Shown: positions 26,228 through 35,001 of the stretch, piece after piece
How positions within the stretch are numbered: the stretch's first letter is position 1
Layout: every line of letters starts with the position of its first letter
Assembly (NCBI RefSeq): GCF_015624505.1
Contig: NZ_CP061379.1
Span: forward strand, 6,076,001-6,140,000
Length of the DNA: 64,000 bases
From: Bradyrhizobium commune
Lineage (GTDB): Bacteria > Pseudomonadota > Alphaproteobacteria > Rhizobiales > Xanthobacteraceae
Reading direction: 5' to 3'
Translations under genes and position numbers: made by a program
Notes under the pieces: generated by a model
What the model was told of the DNA's origin: nothing
The model's input: the letters and a program-made list of their open reading frames with translations, nothing else
The model's database searches: none

Positions 26228-28256
26228 CGTCGTCGCTGCACTCGCCATTCAGATAGGGATCGGCCGGCCGGAAGAATCGGCTGAAGCCGGATTTGTCTAC
26301 AGCGTTCCTTTGTGTCACGACGACGACCTTGGCGGCCGGTATTTCGCCGCATTCCTTATTCGTCTTGCCAAAAAACTTGCGCTGCGGCGGCCCGGGCTTG
26401 ATGCGCATCCGCGTTCCCGGAACCATCTTTGCGACGAGCAGGTCCGCGGTATCAAGCAGGCCTTTGTAACCGGGCTCCGTCTTCGGCAGATTTTCGCCGC
26501 CAGGCGGCATCAGCTTCTCTGCGCCGATGCCGCGCAGGCGCGTGCGCAGCTTGCCGGAGTCGGGATCGCCCGGATAGATCCAGCCGTCCTGCGACAGCAT
26601 GAAGCGCAGCGCGGTTGCGTCCTTGTCCGCATCCGATTGTCCCGTCTTCAAGCCGAAATCCGAGTGGCAGCCGAGGCAGTGCTTTTCGACGAGACCTTTG
26701 CGCAAGCTGGTGAGCCGGACGCGGTTCTGCGCATCTTTTGCAACGAAGGCCGCAAGCTGGTCGATCAATGCCTGGCTGCGGGTGTCGCAGGGCAAGGGCG
26801 GCGATGGATCGCCCGCGGCACGATCGATGCGGATCACCGTCTGGTTCTTGTCCTCGACCAGCCAGATCGCGCCGTCCTCCGCAACCGTCATGCCGACGGG
26901 CGCGCCTTGCGGTCGTGCGCCGTTGACGCGGTGCCAGCCGGCGATCAGCTCGTCGAACGGCGCAGCGGGTACCTCGCCGGCATCGGTTTGAAAACTGCGG
27001 GTCGAGTCGGCGGTGCAGCTCACATGGTAGCGCACCGGCGCTGGCGTAGGTTTTGGAAAACCGTGGTCGTCGACATCATAGACGAGGACACGGCTGCCGG
27101 TCGGACGATAACCATGCAGGCCGACCAGCAGCTTGCCTTCGAGCTCCGGGAATTTGGCGCCGTGATAATAGAGCATCGCGAGCGGCGCGCCGTGCGGCGG
27201 CATCAGCGCGAACGGCGGCTTGTAGAGCGCGTTCGCCGTGCAGAGCGATTTGTAGACGCCCGACTGCAGCACGCTTTTGAACTCGGGGCTCGGCGTCGAC
27301 AGATCAAAGCAATAGGGCCAGCCATAATGCCTGCCCTGTTCGATCGCGTTGATCTCCTCGTTCGGCTTGAAGATGTCGGGCAGATCGCGGCCATTCTCGC
27401 CCTGAAGAAAGGCGTAGCCGGCATCGGGGAAATTCGCGTGCAATGCCAGCGCCATCGAATTGCGCAAGCCGCGCGCATACACCGTGTGCGGTGGATCGGG
27501 ATCGTTCGGCTTCAGCGCCGGGAGGACACCGCCTGAGGGCGGGGTGAACAGCCAGATCGCGGCCATGGCGGAGGCGCCTTCCGCAGGCGCGCAGGGTTTC
27601 GTGATCGGCGCGGGCGTGATGCAGTCGTCGCTGTGGGCGCCGACATTGACGAACAGCCGGCCATTTTTGTCGAACACGAATTGCTTGAGCGGATGCGCGC
27701 TCTCGCCGAGCTTCGTCCCATCCGGCAGGGTAATCCGACGGCCCGGCATGTGGCGGATGACGGTCTCGACCGTGCTGCGTGGATTGTCCGCGAGCGGATC
27801 AAAGCGGAAGATCGTCTCCGCGCTCGAGGCATAGAGCTTCTTGTCAGGGCCGATCACGAGGCCGAACGGATATTCGACCCCGGTCAAAAGCTCCTTGAAC
27901 CGCTGGCCTTGCGGAGCATGCGGATCGAGCAACAACAGCCGGCCGTCGGTGTGGCCCCAGCCGCCCATGTCGGCGACCACAAACAGGTCACGACCGGGCA
28001 CCTGGATGATCGAACGCGGAAATTTCAGACGATCCTCCTCGCTGGCGACGAGGCCGGCGCAATATCCCGCCTTCATGTCGATCTGGAGTCTGGGAAACGC
28101 GAGATCGCCGCTGCCGCAGCTGTCTGCCCCGATCGCATAGCCGCTTTTCCTGACCGGCTCGGACGATGCCGGCGCGAAGCCCAGCAGCGCTCCGACCAAA
28201 ACCGCTGCAAAGAAGCGCAGATTTCGGCGTTCGCTCCCGAATGTGAACTGGTTCAC
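26184..28256 (-). CDS. PQQ-dependent sugar dehydrogenase-like protein with C-terminal cytochrome c domain
   Basis: 690 residues from a GTG. A signal peptide (to about residue 32) directs it to the periplasm. The central part is a soluble-glucose-dehydrogenase/sorbosone-dehydrogenase-type propeller (VVADMGGWGHTDGRLL, VYARGLRNSMALALH, GENGRDLPD). A C-terminal c-type haem site CLGCH lies at 527-531, with a likely axial Met in KLMPPGGENLP near 585. The haem domain would pass electrons to the respiratory chain. It is the first gene of a leftward pair with the SMP-30-like protein and is divergent from the DUF6894 gene. Confidence 0.85.
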   Translation of the reverse strand: MNQFTFGSERRNLRFFAAVLVGALLGFAPASSEPVRKSGYAIGADSCGSGDLAFPRLQIDMKAGYCAGLVASEEDRLKFPRSIIQVPGRDLFVVADMGGWGHTDGRLLLLDPHAPQGQRFKELLTGVEYPFGLVIGPDKKLYASSAETIFRFDPLADNPRSTVETVIRHMPGRRITLPDGTKLGESAHPLKQFVFDKNGRLFVNVGAHSDDCITPAPITKPCAPAEGASAMAAIWLFTPPSGGVLPALKPNDPDPPHTVYARGLRNSMALALHANFPDAGYAFLQGENGRDLPDIFKPNEEINAIEQGRHYGWPYCFDLSTPSPEFKSVLQSGVYKSLCTANALYKPPFALMPPHGAPLAMLYYHGAKFPELEGKLLVGLHGYRPTGSRVLVYDVDDHGFPKPTPAPVRYHVSCTADSTRSFQTDAGEVPAAPFDELIAGWHRVNGARPQGAPVGMTVAEDGAIWLVEDKNQTVIRIDRAAGDPSPPLPCDTRSQALIDQLAAFVAKDAQNRVRLTSLRKGLVEKHCLGCHSDFGLKTGQSDADKDATALRFMLSQDGWIYPGDPDSGKLRTRLRGIGAEKLMPPGGENLPKTEPGYKGLLDTADLLVAKMVPGTRMRIKPGPPQRKFFGKTNKECGEIPAAKVVVVTQRNAVDKSGFSRFFRPADPYLNGECSDDDGYYIRQEFLVPVQ

Positions 28257-28457
28257 GGCGGCCCCCGGACGTCCCGCGAAACTTGTTCCATGCCGCCTGA
28301 GCGTCGTCCAGCCATCACCCGCCTGTGATTAAACCTGTAACGACCTTGGCGCCGACCAATCTCCGTAAATTCCCTTACCGGGCTCGACCCGAATGTTTCG
28401 CGAAGGCTTCAGGTGGTATCGATTTGCCGTCCCGGTCGCTTTCTACAGGAGGCGCTT

Positions 28458-28691
28458 ATGGTCCAGGTCTATTTCCACTGCTCCAATCCCGAGGGCACGC
28501 TGATCGACCGCTACGGTTCCGCCGTGGCCAGCCTGACCGAAGCGCGCGACCGTGCCGCCCAGATCATGCACTCGATGATCCAGACGCCCGGCTCTGAAGA
28601 TTGGCGCGATTGGGTGATCCATGTCAGCGACGACGACGGCGAGGAGATTTTCGATCTCCCCTTCACCGCCATGCTCGGCAAGCCGCATTGA
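28458..28691 (+). CDS. DUF6894-like small protein
   Basis: 77 residues with a strong AGGAGG ribosome site 4-5 bases before the ATG. The sequence VYFHCSNPEGTLIDRYGSAV, then a helix (LTEARDRAAQIMHSMI) and a final strand pair (WVIHVSDDDGEEIFDLPF), matches the layout I recall for DUF6894, a family abundant in Bradyrhizobium with no known function. The longer open frame upstream lacks a ribosome site. The 56-residue frame at 28701 follows at once and may be co-transcribed. Confidence 0.75.
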   Translation: MVQVYFHCSNPEGTLIDRYGSAVASLTEARDRAAQIMHSMIQTPGSEDWRDWVIHVSDDDGEEIFDLPFTAMLGKPH

Positions 28692-28700
28692 GGTGATGCC

Positions 28701-28871
28701 GTGCTGTTCGTTTCATTATTTCGCCAGCCTCTGAACTTCGTCGCCAGCAAATGGCAGAAGCTGGTCCGGATCGCGGGTAACCCCTACCGGCCCGAGCTGC
28801 ACTACATGCGTGGCCCTGGCCCGAAATGGCACGCCAAGTATCAGGCCAGCCGGTCGAACCGCGGGCTCTGA
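28701..28871 (+). CDS. Small hypothetical protein (56 aa)
   Basis: A GTG-started frame of 56 residues, beginning VLFVSLFRQPLNFVASKWQK and ending RSNRGL, 9 bases after the DUF6894 gene. A GAGG lies 7-8 bases upstream. It is basic, with a hydrophobic start and an aromatic/proline-rich middle (GNPYRPELHYMRGPGPKWHAKY). Codon choice is GC-rich at third positions like its neighbours. No family is recognised. Confidence 0.45.
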   Translation: MLFVSLFRQPLNFVASKWQKLVRIAGNPYRPELHYMRGPGPKWHAKYQASRSNRGL

Positions 28872-28892
28872 GCGCAGGCTGCGCCGCCTCCC

Positions 28893-29666
28893 CTACTTGC
28901 CGGTGAACTTCGCCTTGCGCTTCTCGACGAAGGCATTGCGGCCCTCGATGGCGTCGGCACCCTTGCGGACCACGGCCTGAAGCTCGATCTCGCGGCGGAA
29001 CTGCGCCTCATAGGTCGCATGCTCGCTCTCCTCGACCAGGGCACGGGTCGCGACCAGGGCGCGGGTCGGCCCCTCGGCCAGGCGGCGGGCCAGCGTCAAC
29101 GCCTCCTCCATCAGCTTCGCATCGTCGACGACCTGCCGGACCAGACCGGTCTCATGGGCGCGTTCGGCCGTGAGCGGCTCGTTCAGCAGCATCAATTCGA
29201 GCGCACGCTGCCGGCCGATCAGGCGCGGCAACAGCCAGGTCGAGCCGAGATCCGGCACCAGTGCGATGCGGCTGAACACTTGAATAAAACTTGCCGATCG
29301 CGCCGCGACGATCATGTCGCCCGCCATTGCGAGACTGAAGCCGCCGCCGGCCGCGACGCCGTTGACGGCGACGACGACAGGCACGCGGCATTCGCGCAAC
29401 GCCTTGAACGCCGGCCAATAGAGCCGCATGACGCCGGTCGCAATGTCCTCGCCGAGCGCCTCTGAGGCTTTCAGATTTTGGCCCGAGCAGAAGCCGCGCC
29501 CCTCCCCGGTCAGGATCAGCGCGCGAACGTCTTCGTCGCGCGTCATCTCGGCAATCGCGGCGGCGAGCGCGCCGAGCAGGTCGGGCGTCATCGCGTTCAG
29601 GCTTGCCGGCTCGTCGAGCGTCAGGATCCCAACGGCGCCATCCCGCGCCTGTTTCACACCTGCCAT
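28893..29666 (-). CDS. Enoyl-CoA hydratase/isomerase family protein
   Basis: 257 residues of the crotonase fold. The oxyanion-hole motifs are visible: GRGFCSGQNLK and NGVAAGGGFSLAMAGD. The SFIQVFSRIALVPDLGSTWLLPRLIG stretch resembles PaaG-type 2-(1,2-epoxyphenyl)acetyl-CoA isomerases, including Asp at the second catalytic site. The ATG at 29664-29666 has an AAGGGAG ribosome site; upstream codons are antiphase to other DNA. No other phenylacetate or beta-oxidation genes lie nearby, so the pathway is open. Confidence 0.88.
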   Translation of the reverse strand: MAGVKQARDGAVGILTLDEPASLNAMTPDLLGALAAAIAEMTRDEDVRALILTGEGRGFCSGQNLKASEALGEDIATGVMRLYWPAFKALRECRVPVVVAVNGVAAGGGFSLAMAGDMIVAARSASFIQVFSRIALVPDLGSTWLLPRLIGRQRALELMLLNEPLTAERAHETGLVRQVVDDAKLMEEALTLARRLAEGPTRALVATRALVEESEHATYEAQFRREIELQAVVRKGADAIEGRNAFVEKRKAKFTGK

Positions 29667-29765
29667 GCCGCATCTCCCTTTCGATGTTCTGGTTGGACGC
29701 AATGTGCCATTGTCCGCAGGCTTCGCCAATCGGGAAGCAGCCACGATCGAGATCTAGACGACATC

Positions 29766-31355
29766 ATGCCTCATCAGTTCAGCCACACCCAGATCATCCG
29801 CAAGCCAGCCGTCAAGTCCAAGGGCGGAATTGTCGCAGCGCAGTCGCGGCGCGCGGCCGAGGTGGGGACGGAGGTGCTGGCGGCGGGCGGTGACTGCGTC
29901 GACGCGATCGTTGCCACCACATTTGCCCTGAACGTGCTGGAGCCCTGGAACAGCGGCATCGGCGGCGGCGGCGCGATGGTGCTCTACCGCGCCAAGGAAA
30001 ATCGCTACGAGGTGATCGACTACGGCATGAGCGCGCCGCAAAGCCTGCGCGCCGCCGATTATCCGATCACCGGAGACCGCGTCGCTTCCGACCTGTTCCC
30101 GTGGCCCCGGGTGAAGGACGATCGCAACGTTCACGGTCCCGCCGCGATCGCCGTGCCCGGTGTCGTCGCGGGCATGGAGGAGGTGCATCGCCGCCACGCC
30201 AGGATGCCGTGGAAAGATCTGGTCGCGCCGGCCGCCGCACTCGCCGGTGAGGGCTTGCTGGTCGACTGGTGGACCACGTCGACGATCGCGGGCTCGGCGG
30301 CTGACCTTCGGCGCTATCCCGCGAGCGCGGCAATGTTTTTGAAGGACGGCCTGCCCCCGAGCCCGCCCTGGAGCGTCGAGGCGGAGACGCGGCTGCCGCA
30401 GGGCGCGTTGAAGGCGACGCTGTTGCACCTTGCCGAAGCAGGGCCGCGCGACTTCTATCAGGGCGATCTCGCCAAGAGCATCGCCTCCGACATCAGGGCC
30501 GATGGCGGCTCGCTGTCGGTCGAGGATCTGGCAGCGTTCCGCAGCCATTTGCGCGAGCCGCTGGCGATCCCCTATCGCGGCGGCAAGGTGCTTGCGACGC
30601 CGGAGCTGACAGCCGGGCCGACGCTGGCGCATGCGCTGCGCCTGTTGCAGCAGAATTTGAAGCCGGCAGGTGCGCCGGATGCAGCCGCCTATGCCGAATA
30701 TGCCGCTGCCCTGCAAGCAGCCTATCGCGAACGGCTCAAGGACATGGGCGATGCCGACGGCAAGCGCTCGCTCGGCGCCGAGTATCTGGCGCCGGCCTGC
30801 ACCACGCATTTCTCCGTCGTCGACCGCCACGGCAATACCGCCGCGGTGACCCAGACGCTGCTGTCATCCTTTGGCTCGAAATATGTGACGCCGCACACCG
30901 GCATTCCCATGAACAACGGCATCATGTGGTTCGACCCGACGCCGGGCACCACAAACTCGCTCGCCCCCGGCAAGCGCTGCCTCACCAACTACACACCGGT
31001 CATCGCCGAGACCAAGGACGGCAAGCGCCTCGCGGTCGGCGCCTCCGGTGGCCGCCGCATCCTGCCTTCGGTGATGCAACTCCTGTCCTTTGCGATGGAT
31101 TTCGGCATGGACCTCGATGCCGCCATCCACCAGCCGCGCATCGACGCCAGCGAAGGCGCGCTCGTGCTCGGCGACACGCGCCTGCCGGCGGACGTTCGCA
31201 AGGCGCTCGCCGCGCGCTTCGATTATAAGGAGGCGCCAGTGCAGACCCTGCCGATGAAGTTCGCCTGCCCGAGCGCGGTGATGCGCGACGGCGACGTCAA
31301 TTCCGGCGCGGTCGAGATTTTTCAGCCTTGGGCCGAGGCCGTGGCGGAGGGCTAG
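29766..31355 (+). CDS. Gamma-glutamyltransferase family protein
   Basis: 530 residues, an Ntn-hydrolase that hydrolyses or transfers gamma-glutamyl groups after self-cleavage. The nucleophile is Thr346 in CTTHFSVVD. GNTAAVTQTLLSSFGSKYV and ASGGRRILPSVMQ match the family's small subunit. No clear signal peptide is seen, so it may be cytoplasmic, as for gamma-glutamylated amine catabolism. Its stop overlaps that of the convergent PuuB-like oxidase gene (shared CTAG). Start at 29766 was chosen over upstream codons that run antisense to the hydratase. Confidence 0.9.
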   Translation: MPHQFSHTQIIRKPAVKSKGGIVAAQSRRAAEVGTEVLAAGGDCVDAIVATTFALNVLEPWNSGIGGGGAMVLYRAKENRYEVIDYGMSAPQSLRAADYPITGDRVASDLFPWPRVKDDRNVHGPAAIAVPGVVAGMEEVHRRHARMPWKDLVAPAAALAGEGLLVDWWTTSTIAGSAADLRRYPASAAMFLKDGLPPSPPWSVEAETRLPQGALKATLLHLAEAGPRDFYQGDLAKSIASDIRADGGSLSVEDLAAFRSHLREPLAIPYRGGKVLATPELTAGPTLAHALRLLQQNLKPAGAPDAAAYAEYAAALQAAYRERLKDMGDADGKRSLGAEYLAPACTTHFSVVDRHGNTAAVTQTLLSSFGSKYVTPHTGIPMNNGIMWFDPTPGTTNSLAPGKRCLTNYTPVIAETKDGKRLAVGASGGRRILPSVMQLLSFAMDFGMDLDAAIHQPRIDASEGALVLGDTRLPADVRKALAARFDYKEAPVQTLPMKFACPSAVMRDGDVNSGAVEIFQPWAEAVAEG

Positions 31356-32638
31356 ATCCCTAGCCGGTCCCGCACCCGGCCCGCGATCACCGCGCTCGTC
31401 ACACCCACCGGCCAGAGCGCATGCATCGGGATCGGCTTGATGCCGGTGATGGGCATATCGATCTCTGCCTTGGCGCCGCCGAGCAACCGGCGTGCGAGCT
31501 GCGCACCCATCGCAGTTGAGAGCGCGACGCCGCGTCCGTTGCAGCCGAGCGAGATGAGGATACTCTCCGCCGGCTCGTGCACGTGCGGGTAATGGTCCTT
31601 GGTGATGGCGAGCCGGCTGTTCCAGCCATGGGTCCAGGCAACGCCCTTGAGCTGCGGCCATAGCCGCTCGGCGTAGCGCATGAGATAGGCGACGTCGGTC
31701 GGCGAGCTGATCCAGCGCATCGGGCCGCGGCCGCCCATCAGGAGGCGGTTGTGCTGGTCGATGCGGTAGTAGACGGTGATGTGGCCGCTTTCGTAGAGGA
31801 CGGGGCGCGTCGGCATGATCGAACGGGCGACCTCGTCGGAGAGCGGCGCAGTCGCGGCAATCGACGAAAATACCGGCACGATGGTGCGGCGGAGCGCGGG
31901 CCAGAGATCGTCGGTAAAACCGTTGGTCGCGAGCAATACCTTGTCGGCATGGACCACCGCGCGCGGCGTCTCGATGCGCCAGCGGCGGCCGTCGCTACGC
32001 AGTGAGAGCGCCGGCGTTTCACCGTAGACTTTCGCCCCCGCCGAGATCGCGGCGCGCGCGAGGCCGCGGGCGTAGCTGAGCGGATGCAGATCGCCACCGC
32101 GCGCATCAAGCATGGCGCCGATATAGCGGTCGGTGCCGGTCATCTCTCGCAACTGCTGGCGGTTCAGGTAGGTGACCGGCATACCGCGGCGGATGCACTG
32201 CTGCGCCGTCTTCTCGATCGCGGCGGCGCTGGCCTCATTATAGGCTGCGCGCAGCGTTCCGTTCTGCCTGGCCTCGCACGGGATCTGGTAGCGGCGGATC
32301 AAATCGTGCGTGAAATTCGGCGCGCCGTAGGAGAATTCGATCATGCGGCGGCCGAGCTCAGCACCGAAATCGGCCTCGATCTGATCGGGATCGTGCTTCA
32401 GGCCGGGATTGGTGTGGCCGCCATTGTTGCCGGATGCGCCCCAGCCGGGCTCCTGCGCCTCCAGCACGAGCGCCTCAACGCCCTGTTCGGCGAGATGCAG
32501 CGCGGTAGATAGACCGGTGTAACCGCCGCCGATGATGGCGACGGAAACGATCTTGTCCGTATCGAGCGGAGGCGTTGCGATCGGAGTAACCGCAGTGTCG
32601 GCATAGAGGGACGGAGGCAGAGGCAGGCGCGCGTTCAT
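31352..32638 (-). CDS. FAD-dependent amine/amino-acid oxidase (PuuB/DadA family)
   Basis: 428 residues of the DAO superfamily. The FAD-binding GGGYTG lies in SVAIIGGGYTGLSTALHLAE near residue 35. GASGNNGGHTNPG follows, as in gamma-glutamylputrescine oxidases. It starts 12 bases after the stop of the ABC ATPase gene, so it is the last gene of the polar amino acid transporter operon. With the convergent gamma-glutamyltransferase it fits oxidation of an imported amine or gamma-glutamyl amine. Sarcosine or D-amino acids are alternatives. Confidence 0.85.
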   Translation of the reverse strand: MNARLPLPPSLYADTAVTPIATPPLDTDKIVSVAIIGGGYTGLSTALHLAEQGVEALVLEAQEPGWGASGNNGGHTNPGLKHDPDQIEADFGAELGRRMIEFSYGAPNFTHDLIRRYQIPCEARQNGTLRAAYNEASAAAIEKTAQQCIRRGMPVTYLNRQQLREMTGTDRYIGAMLDARGGDLHPLSYARGLARAAISAGAKVYGETPALSLRSDGRRWRIETPRAVVHADKVLLATNGFTDDLWPALRRTIVPVFSSIAATAPLSDEVARSIMPTRPVLYESGHITVYYRIDQHNRLLMGGRGPMRWISSPTDVAYLMRYAERLWPQLKGVAWTHGWNSRLAITKDHYPHVHEPAESILISLGCNGRGVALSTAMGAQLARRLLGGAKAEIDMPITGIKPIPMHALWPVGVTSAVIAGRVRDRLGI

Positions 32639-32650
32639 GGCGAAGACCGA

Positions 32651-33382
32651 TCAGAGCGGATGCAGCACGCGGCGCAGAAAATCCTGCGTCCGCGCGTGCT
32701 GCGGTTGATTGAGGACCGACTTGGCCGGCCCCTGCTCGACGATGACGCCGCCATCGATGAACAGCACGCGGTCGGCGACATCGCGGGCAAAGCTCATCTC
32801 GTGGGTGACGACGACCATGGTCATGCCATCGTCGGCAAGCTTGCGCATCACGCCGAGGACGTCGCCAACGAGCTCGGGATCGAGCGCCGAGGTCGGCTCG
32901 TCGAACAGGATCGCCTTGGGCTGCATCGCGAGCGCACGCGCGATCGCGACGCGCTGCTGCTGGCCGCCCGAGAGCTGCGGCGGATGCGCATCGGCCTTCT
33001 CGGCAAGGCCCACCTGGGCGAGCAGCATGCGGCCGCGCTCGAGCGCCTGCGCGCGGGGCTCTTTCTTCACAAAGAGCGGTCCTTCCACGACGTTTTCCAG
33101 CGCCGTGCGGTGGGGGAACAGATTGAAGCGCTGAAACACCATCGAGACCTGGGTCCGGATCTTCACGATCGAGGGCGCGTCGCGGTCGACTTTCAGTCCT
33201 TCGACGCTGATCTCGCCGCGGTCGTAGCTTTCGAGGCCGTTGATACAGCGCAGGATGGTGGACTTGCCGGAGCCGGAGGGGCCGACGATACAGACCACCT
33301 CGCCCTTCTCGACGGAGGCCGTGATGCCTTTGAGGACCTCGTTCCGGCCAAAGCTCTTGTGGACGTCGTTGAGCTCGATCAT
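32651..33382 (-). CDS. Polar amino acid ABC transporter ATP-binding protein
   Basis: 243 residues of the HisP/GlnQ type. Walker A GPSGSGKST, the signature LSGGQQQR and Walker B AILFDEPTSALD are intact, with the D-loop and H-switch (VVTHEM). The ATG overlaps the stop of the permease by 4 bases. It energises import by the binding protein and permease encoded just upstream. The longer frame to 34039 is a shadow of the permease gene. Confidence 0.95.
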   Translation of the reverse strand: MIELNDVHKSFGRNEVLKGITASVEKGEVVCIVGPSGSGKSTILRCINGLESYDRGEISVEGLKVDRDAPSIVKIRTQVSMVFQRFNLFPHRTALENVVEGPLFVKKEPRAQALERGRMLLAQVGLAEKADAHPPQLSGGQQQRVAIARALAMQPKAILFDEPTSALDPELVGDVLGVMRKLADDGMTMVVVTHEMSFARDVADRVLFIDGGVIVEQGPAKSVLNQPQHARTQDFLRRVLHPL

Positions 33383-34032
33383 CGCTTGCCGGCCCGCTTT
33401 TCGAAGTGACGGACCAGCAGGATCAGCGGAATGCTCATGGTGAGGTACATCAGCGCCACCAACGTGAACACGTTGGTGTTCTTGAAGGTCGAGGACGCGA
33501 TCAGCTTGCCTTGAAGCGCGAGCTCGGCGACCGTGATGGTCGAGGCCTGCGAGGAATCCTTCAACATCATGATCATCACGTTGCCGTAGGGCGGCAACAC
33601 GATGCGCACGGCCTGCGGCAGCACCACGCGGCGCATGGTGAGCCACCAGCCCATACCGATGGATTGAGCCGCCTCGATCTGCCCCTTGTCGATCGCCTCG
33701 ATGCCGGCGCGGAAATTTTCGGCCTGGTAGGCCGAGTAGGCGATACCGAGCCCGAGAATCGCGGCCTGCAGGGCGGAGAGCGTGACACCGAGATCGGGCA
33801 TCACGAAGTAGAGGTAGAACAACAGCACGATGATCGGGATGCCGCGGATGACGTTGATCAGGCTGCCGCTGAGCATCGACAGCGCCTTGATGCCGGAGAC
33901 CCGCATCATCGCCCAGACCAGGCCCAGCACCGTCGAGAGCAGCAGCGAGCCGATGGTGACGACGATCGTCAGCGCGACGCCGTTCATCAGGATCGGGAAG
34001 AACTCGACGGCGTCGTGCCAGAAGCCTTTCAT
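33379..34032 (-). CDS. Polar amino acid ABC transporter permease
   Basis: 217 residues of the HisMQ family with about five membrane segments. The family signatures are present: VIRGIPIIVLLFYLYF near the first half, then a docking loop with EAAQSIGMGWWLTMRRVVLPQA. A single permease gene implies a homodimer. It starts 28 bases after the binding-protein gene and overlaps the ATPase start. Confidence 0.94.
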   Translation of the reverse strand: MKGFWHDAVEFFPILMNGVALTIVVTIGSLLLSTVLGLVWAMMRVSGIKALSMLSGSLINVIRGIPIIVLLFYLYFVMPDLGVTLSALQAAILGLGIAYSAYQAENFRAGIEAIDKGQIEAAQSIGMGWWLTMRRVVLPQAVRIVLPPYGNVMIMMLKDSSQASTITVAELALQGKLIASSTFKNTNVFTLVALMYLTMSIPLILLVRHFEKRAGKR

Positions 34033-34060
34033 CGGGCAACCTTCGATCAGCCTCTATTGG

Positions 34061-34825
34061 TCAGCCCTGCGCCTTCTGACCCCACTTCTCGAGAATCTTG
34101 TCGATGGTGCCGTTGGCCTTGAGCTTCGCCAGCGACGCGTTGATCTTGCCGAGCAGCTCGGTCTCGCCCTTGCGCACGCCGATGCCGACCGAGCCGACGG
34201 TGACGGGCTTGTAGCTGTCGACGAGCCGCACATCGGCAAAGCCGCCCTGCTTCAGATTGTAGGCAAGGATCGGATAGTCGGCGAAGCCGGCCTTGAGGCG
34301 GCCGGTGTTCACGTCGCGCATGATGTCGGGGATGGTGTCATAGGCCTTGACGTCGGCGAACAGGCCGGACTTCTTCAGTGCGTCGACGAAAGCGGTGCCG
34401 ACCTGGGCGCCGACCGTCTCACCCTTCAGATCCTCCTGCGTGGAGTAAGCCTTGGTGTCGGTCTTCGGCACGACGAGGCCTTCACCATAGGTGTAGATCG
34501 GGTCGGAGAAGTCGACGACTTCCTTGCGCGGGGCGGTGATGAACATCGCAGCCGCGATGATGTCGATCTTGCTCGAGGTCAGCGAGGGAATCAGCGCCGA
34601 GAACGACATCGGCTCGATCTGCACATTGAGGCCGGCGTCCTTGCCGATCTCGGTGATGAGATCGACCATGATGCCCTGGATGGTGTTGGTCTTGGTGTCG
34701 AGGAAGGTGAAGGGAATGCCCGTCGGCGTCGAACCGACTTTCAGCACCTGCTGCGCCGAGGCCGGCGCCACGGTGGCAATCGCGAGCGCCGCGACCGCGG
34801 CCTGAACAATACGCTTCAGCGGCAT
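34061..34825 (-). CDS. Polar amino acid ABC transporter substrate-binding protein
   Basis: 254 residues with a Sec signal peptide (cleavage after APASA near residue 25) and a family 3 binding fold (VGSTPTGIPFTFLDTKTNTIQG, ITAPRKEVVDFSDPIY, VGAQVGTAF). These proteins bind polar amino acids, opines or polyamine-like amines. The ATG at 34823-34825 has AAGGGGAA upstream; the extra frame to 34897 was rejected. It is the first gene of the leftward transporter-oxidase operon, divergent from the XRE-cupin regulator. Confidence 0.93.
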   Translation of the reverse strand: MPLKRIVQAAVAALAIATVAPASAQQVLKVGSTPTGIPFTFLDTKTNTIQGIMVDLITEIGKDAGLNVQIEPMSFSALIPSLTSSKIDIIAAAMFITAPRKEVVDFSDPIYTYGEGLVVPKTDTKAYSTQEDLKGETVGAQVGTAFVDALKKSGLFADVKAYDTIPDIMRDVNTGRLKAGFADYPILAYNLKQGGFADVRLVDSYKPVTVGSVGIGVRKGETELLGKINASLAKLKANGTIDKILEKWGQKAQG

Positions 34826-34920
34826 CGTATTCCCCTTTGGGTCCGACCGGTGGCGGCGCTCGCAGATGTCGTTATCACAGACGCTGATCGCAGACATTGC
34901 GGGGCAAGCCGTTTCGGCCT

Positions 34921-34940
34921 ATTTTCACCAATATGAAAAT
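34921..34940. promoter_or_regulatory. Inverted repeat, candidate operator for the XRE-cupin regulator
   Basis: ATTTTCA (34921-34927) and TGAAAAT (34934-34940) are perfect 7-bp arms with a 6-base spacer. It lies in the 176-base divergent region between the transporter operon and the regulator gene. A second, shorter TTCAT/ATGAA dyad follows at 34974-34987 with the same core, so a repeated TTCA...TGAA motif may be the regulator's site. Confidence 0.5.
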
Positions 34941-34973
34941 TTGGTCACACTTTCGCGGACGTTGCAAGCGGTT

Positions 34974-34987
34974 TTCATGCACATGAA
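34974..34987. promoter_or_regulatory. Second TTCAT/ATGAA dyad before the XRE-cupin gene
   Basis: TTCAT (34974-34978) and ATGAA (34983-34987) surround GCAC, 14 bases before the GTG start. The core matches the inverted repeat at 34921-34940. It could be an autoregulatory half of a paired site. Confidence 0.35.
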
Positions 34988-35001
34988 GAGAGCGGTTTGA
35001 C

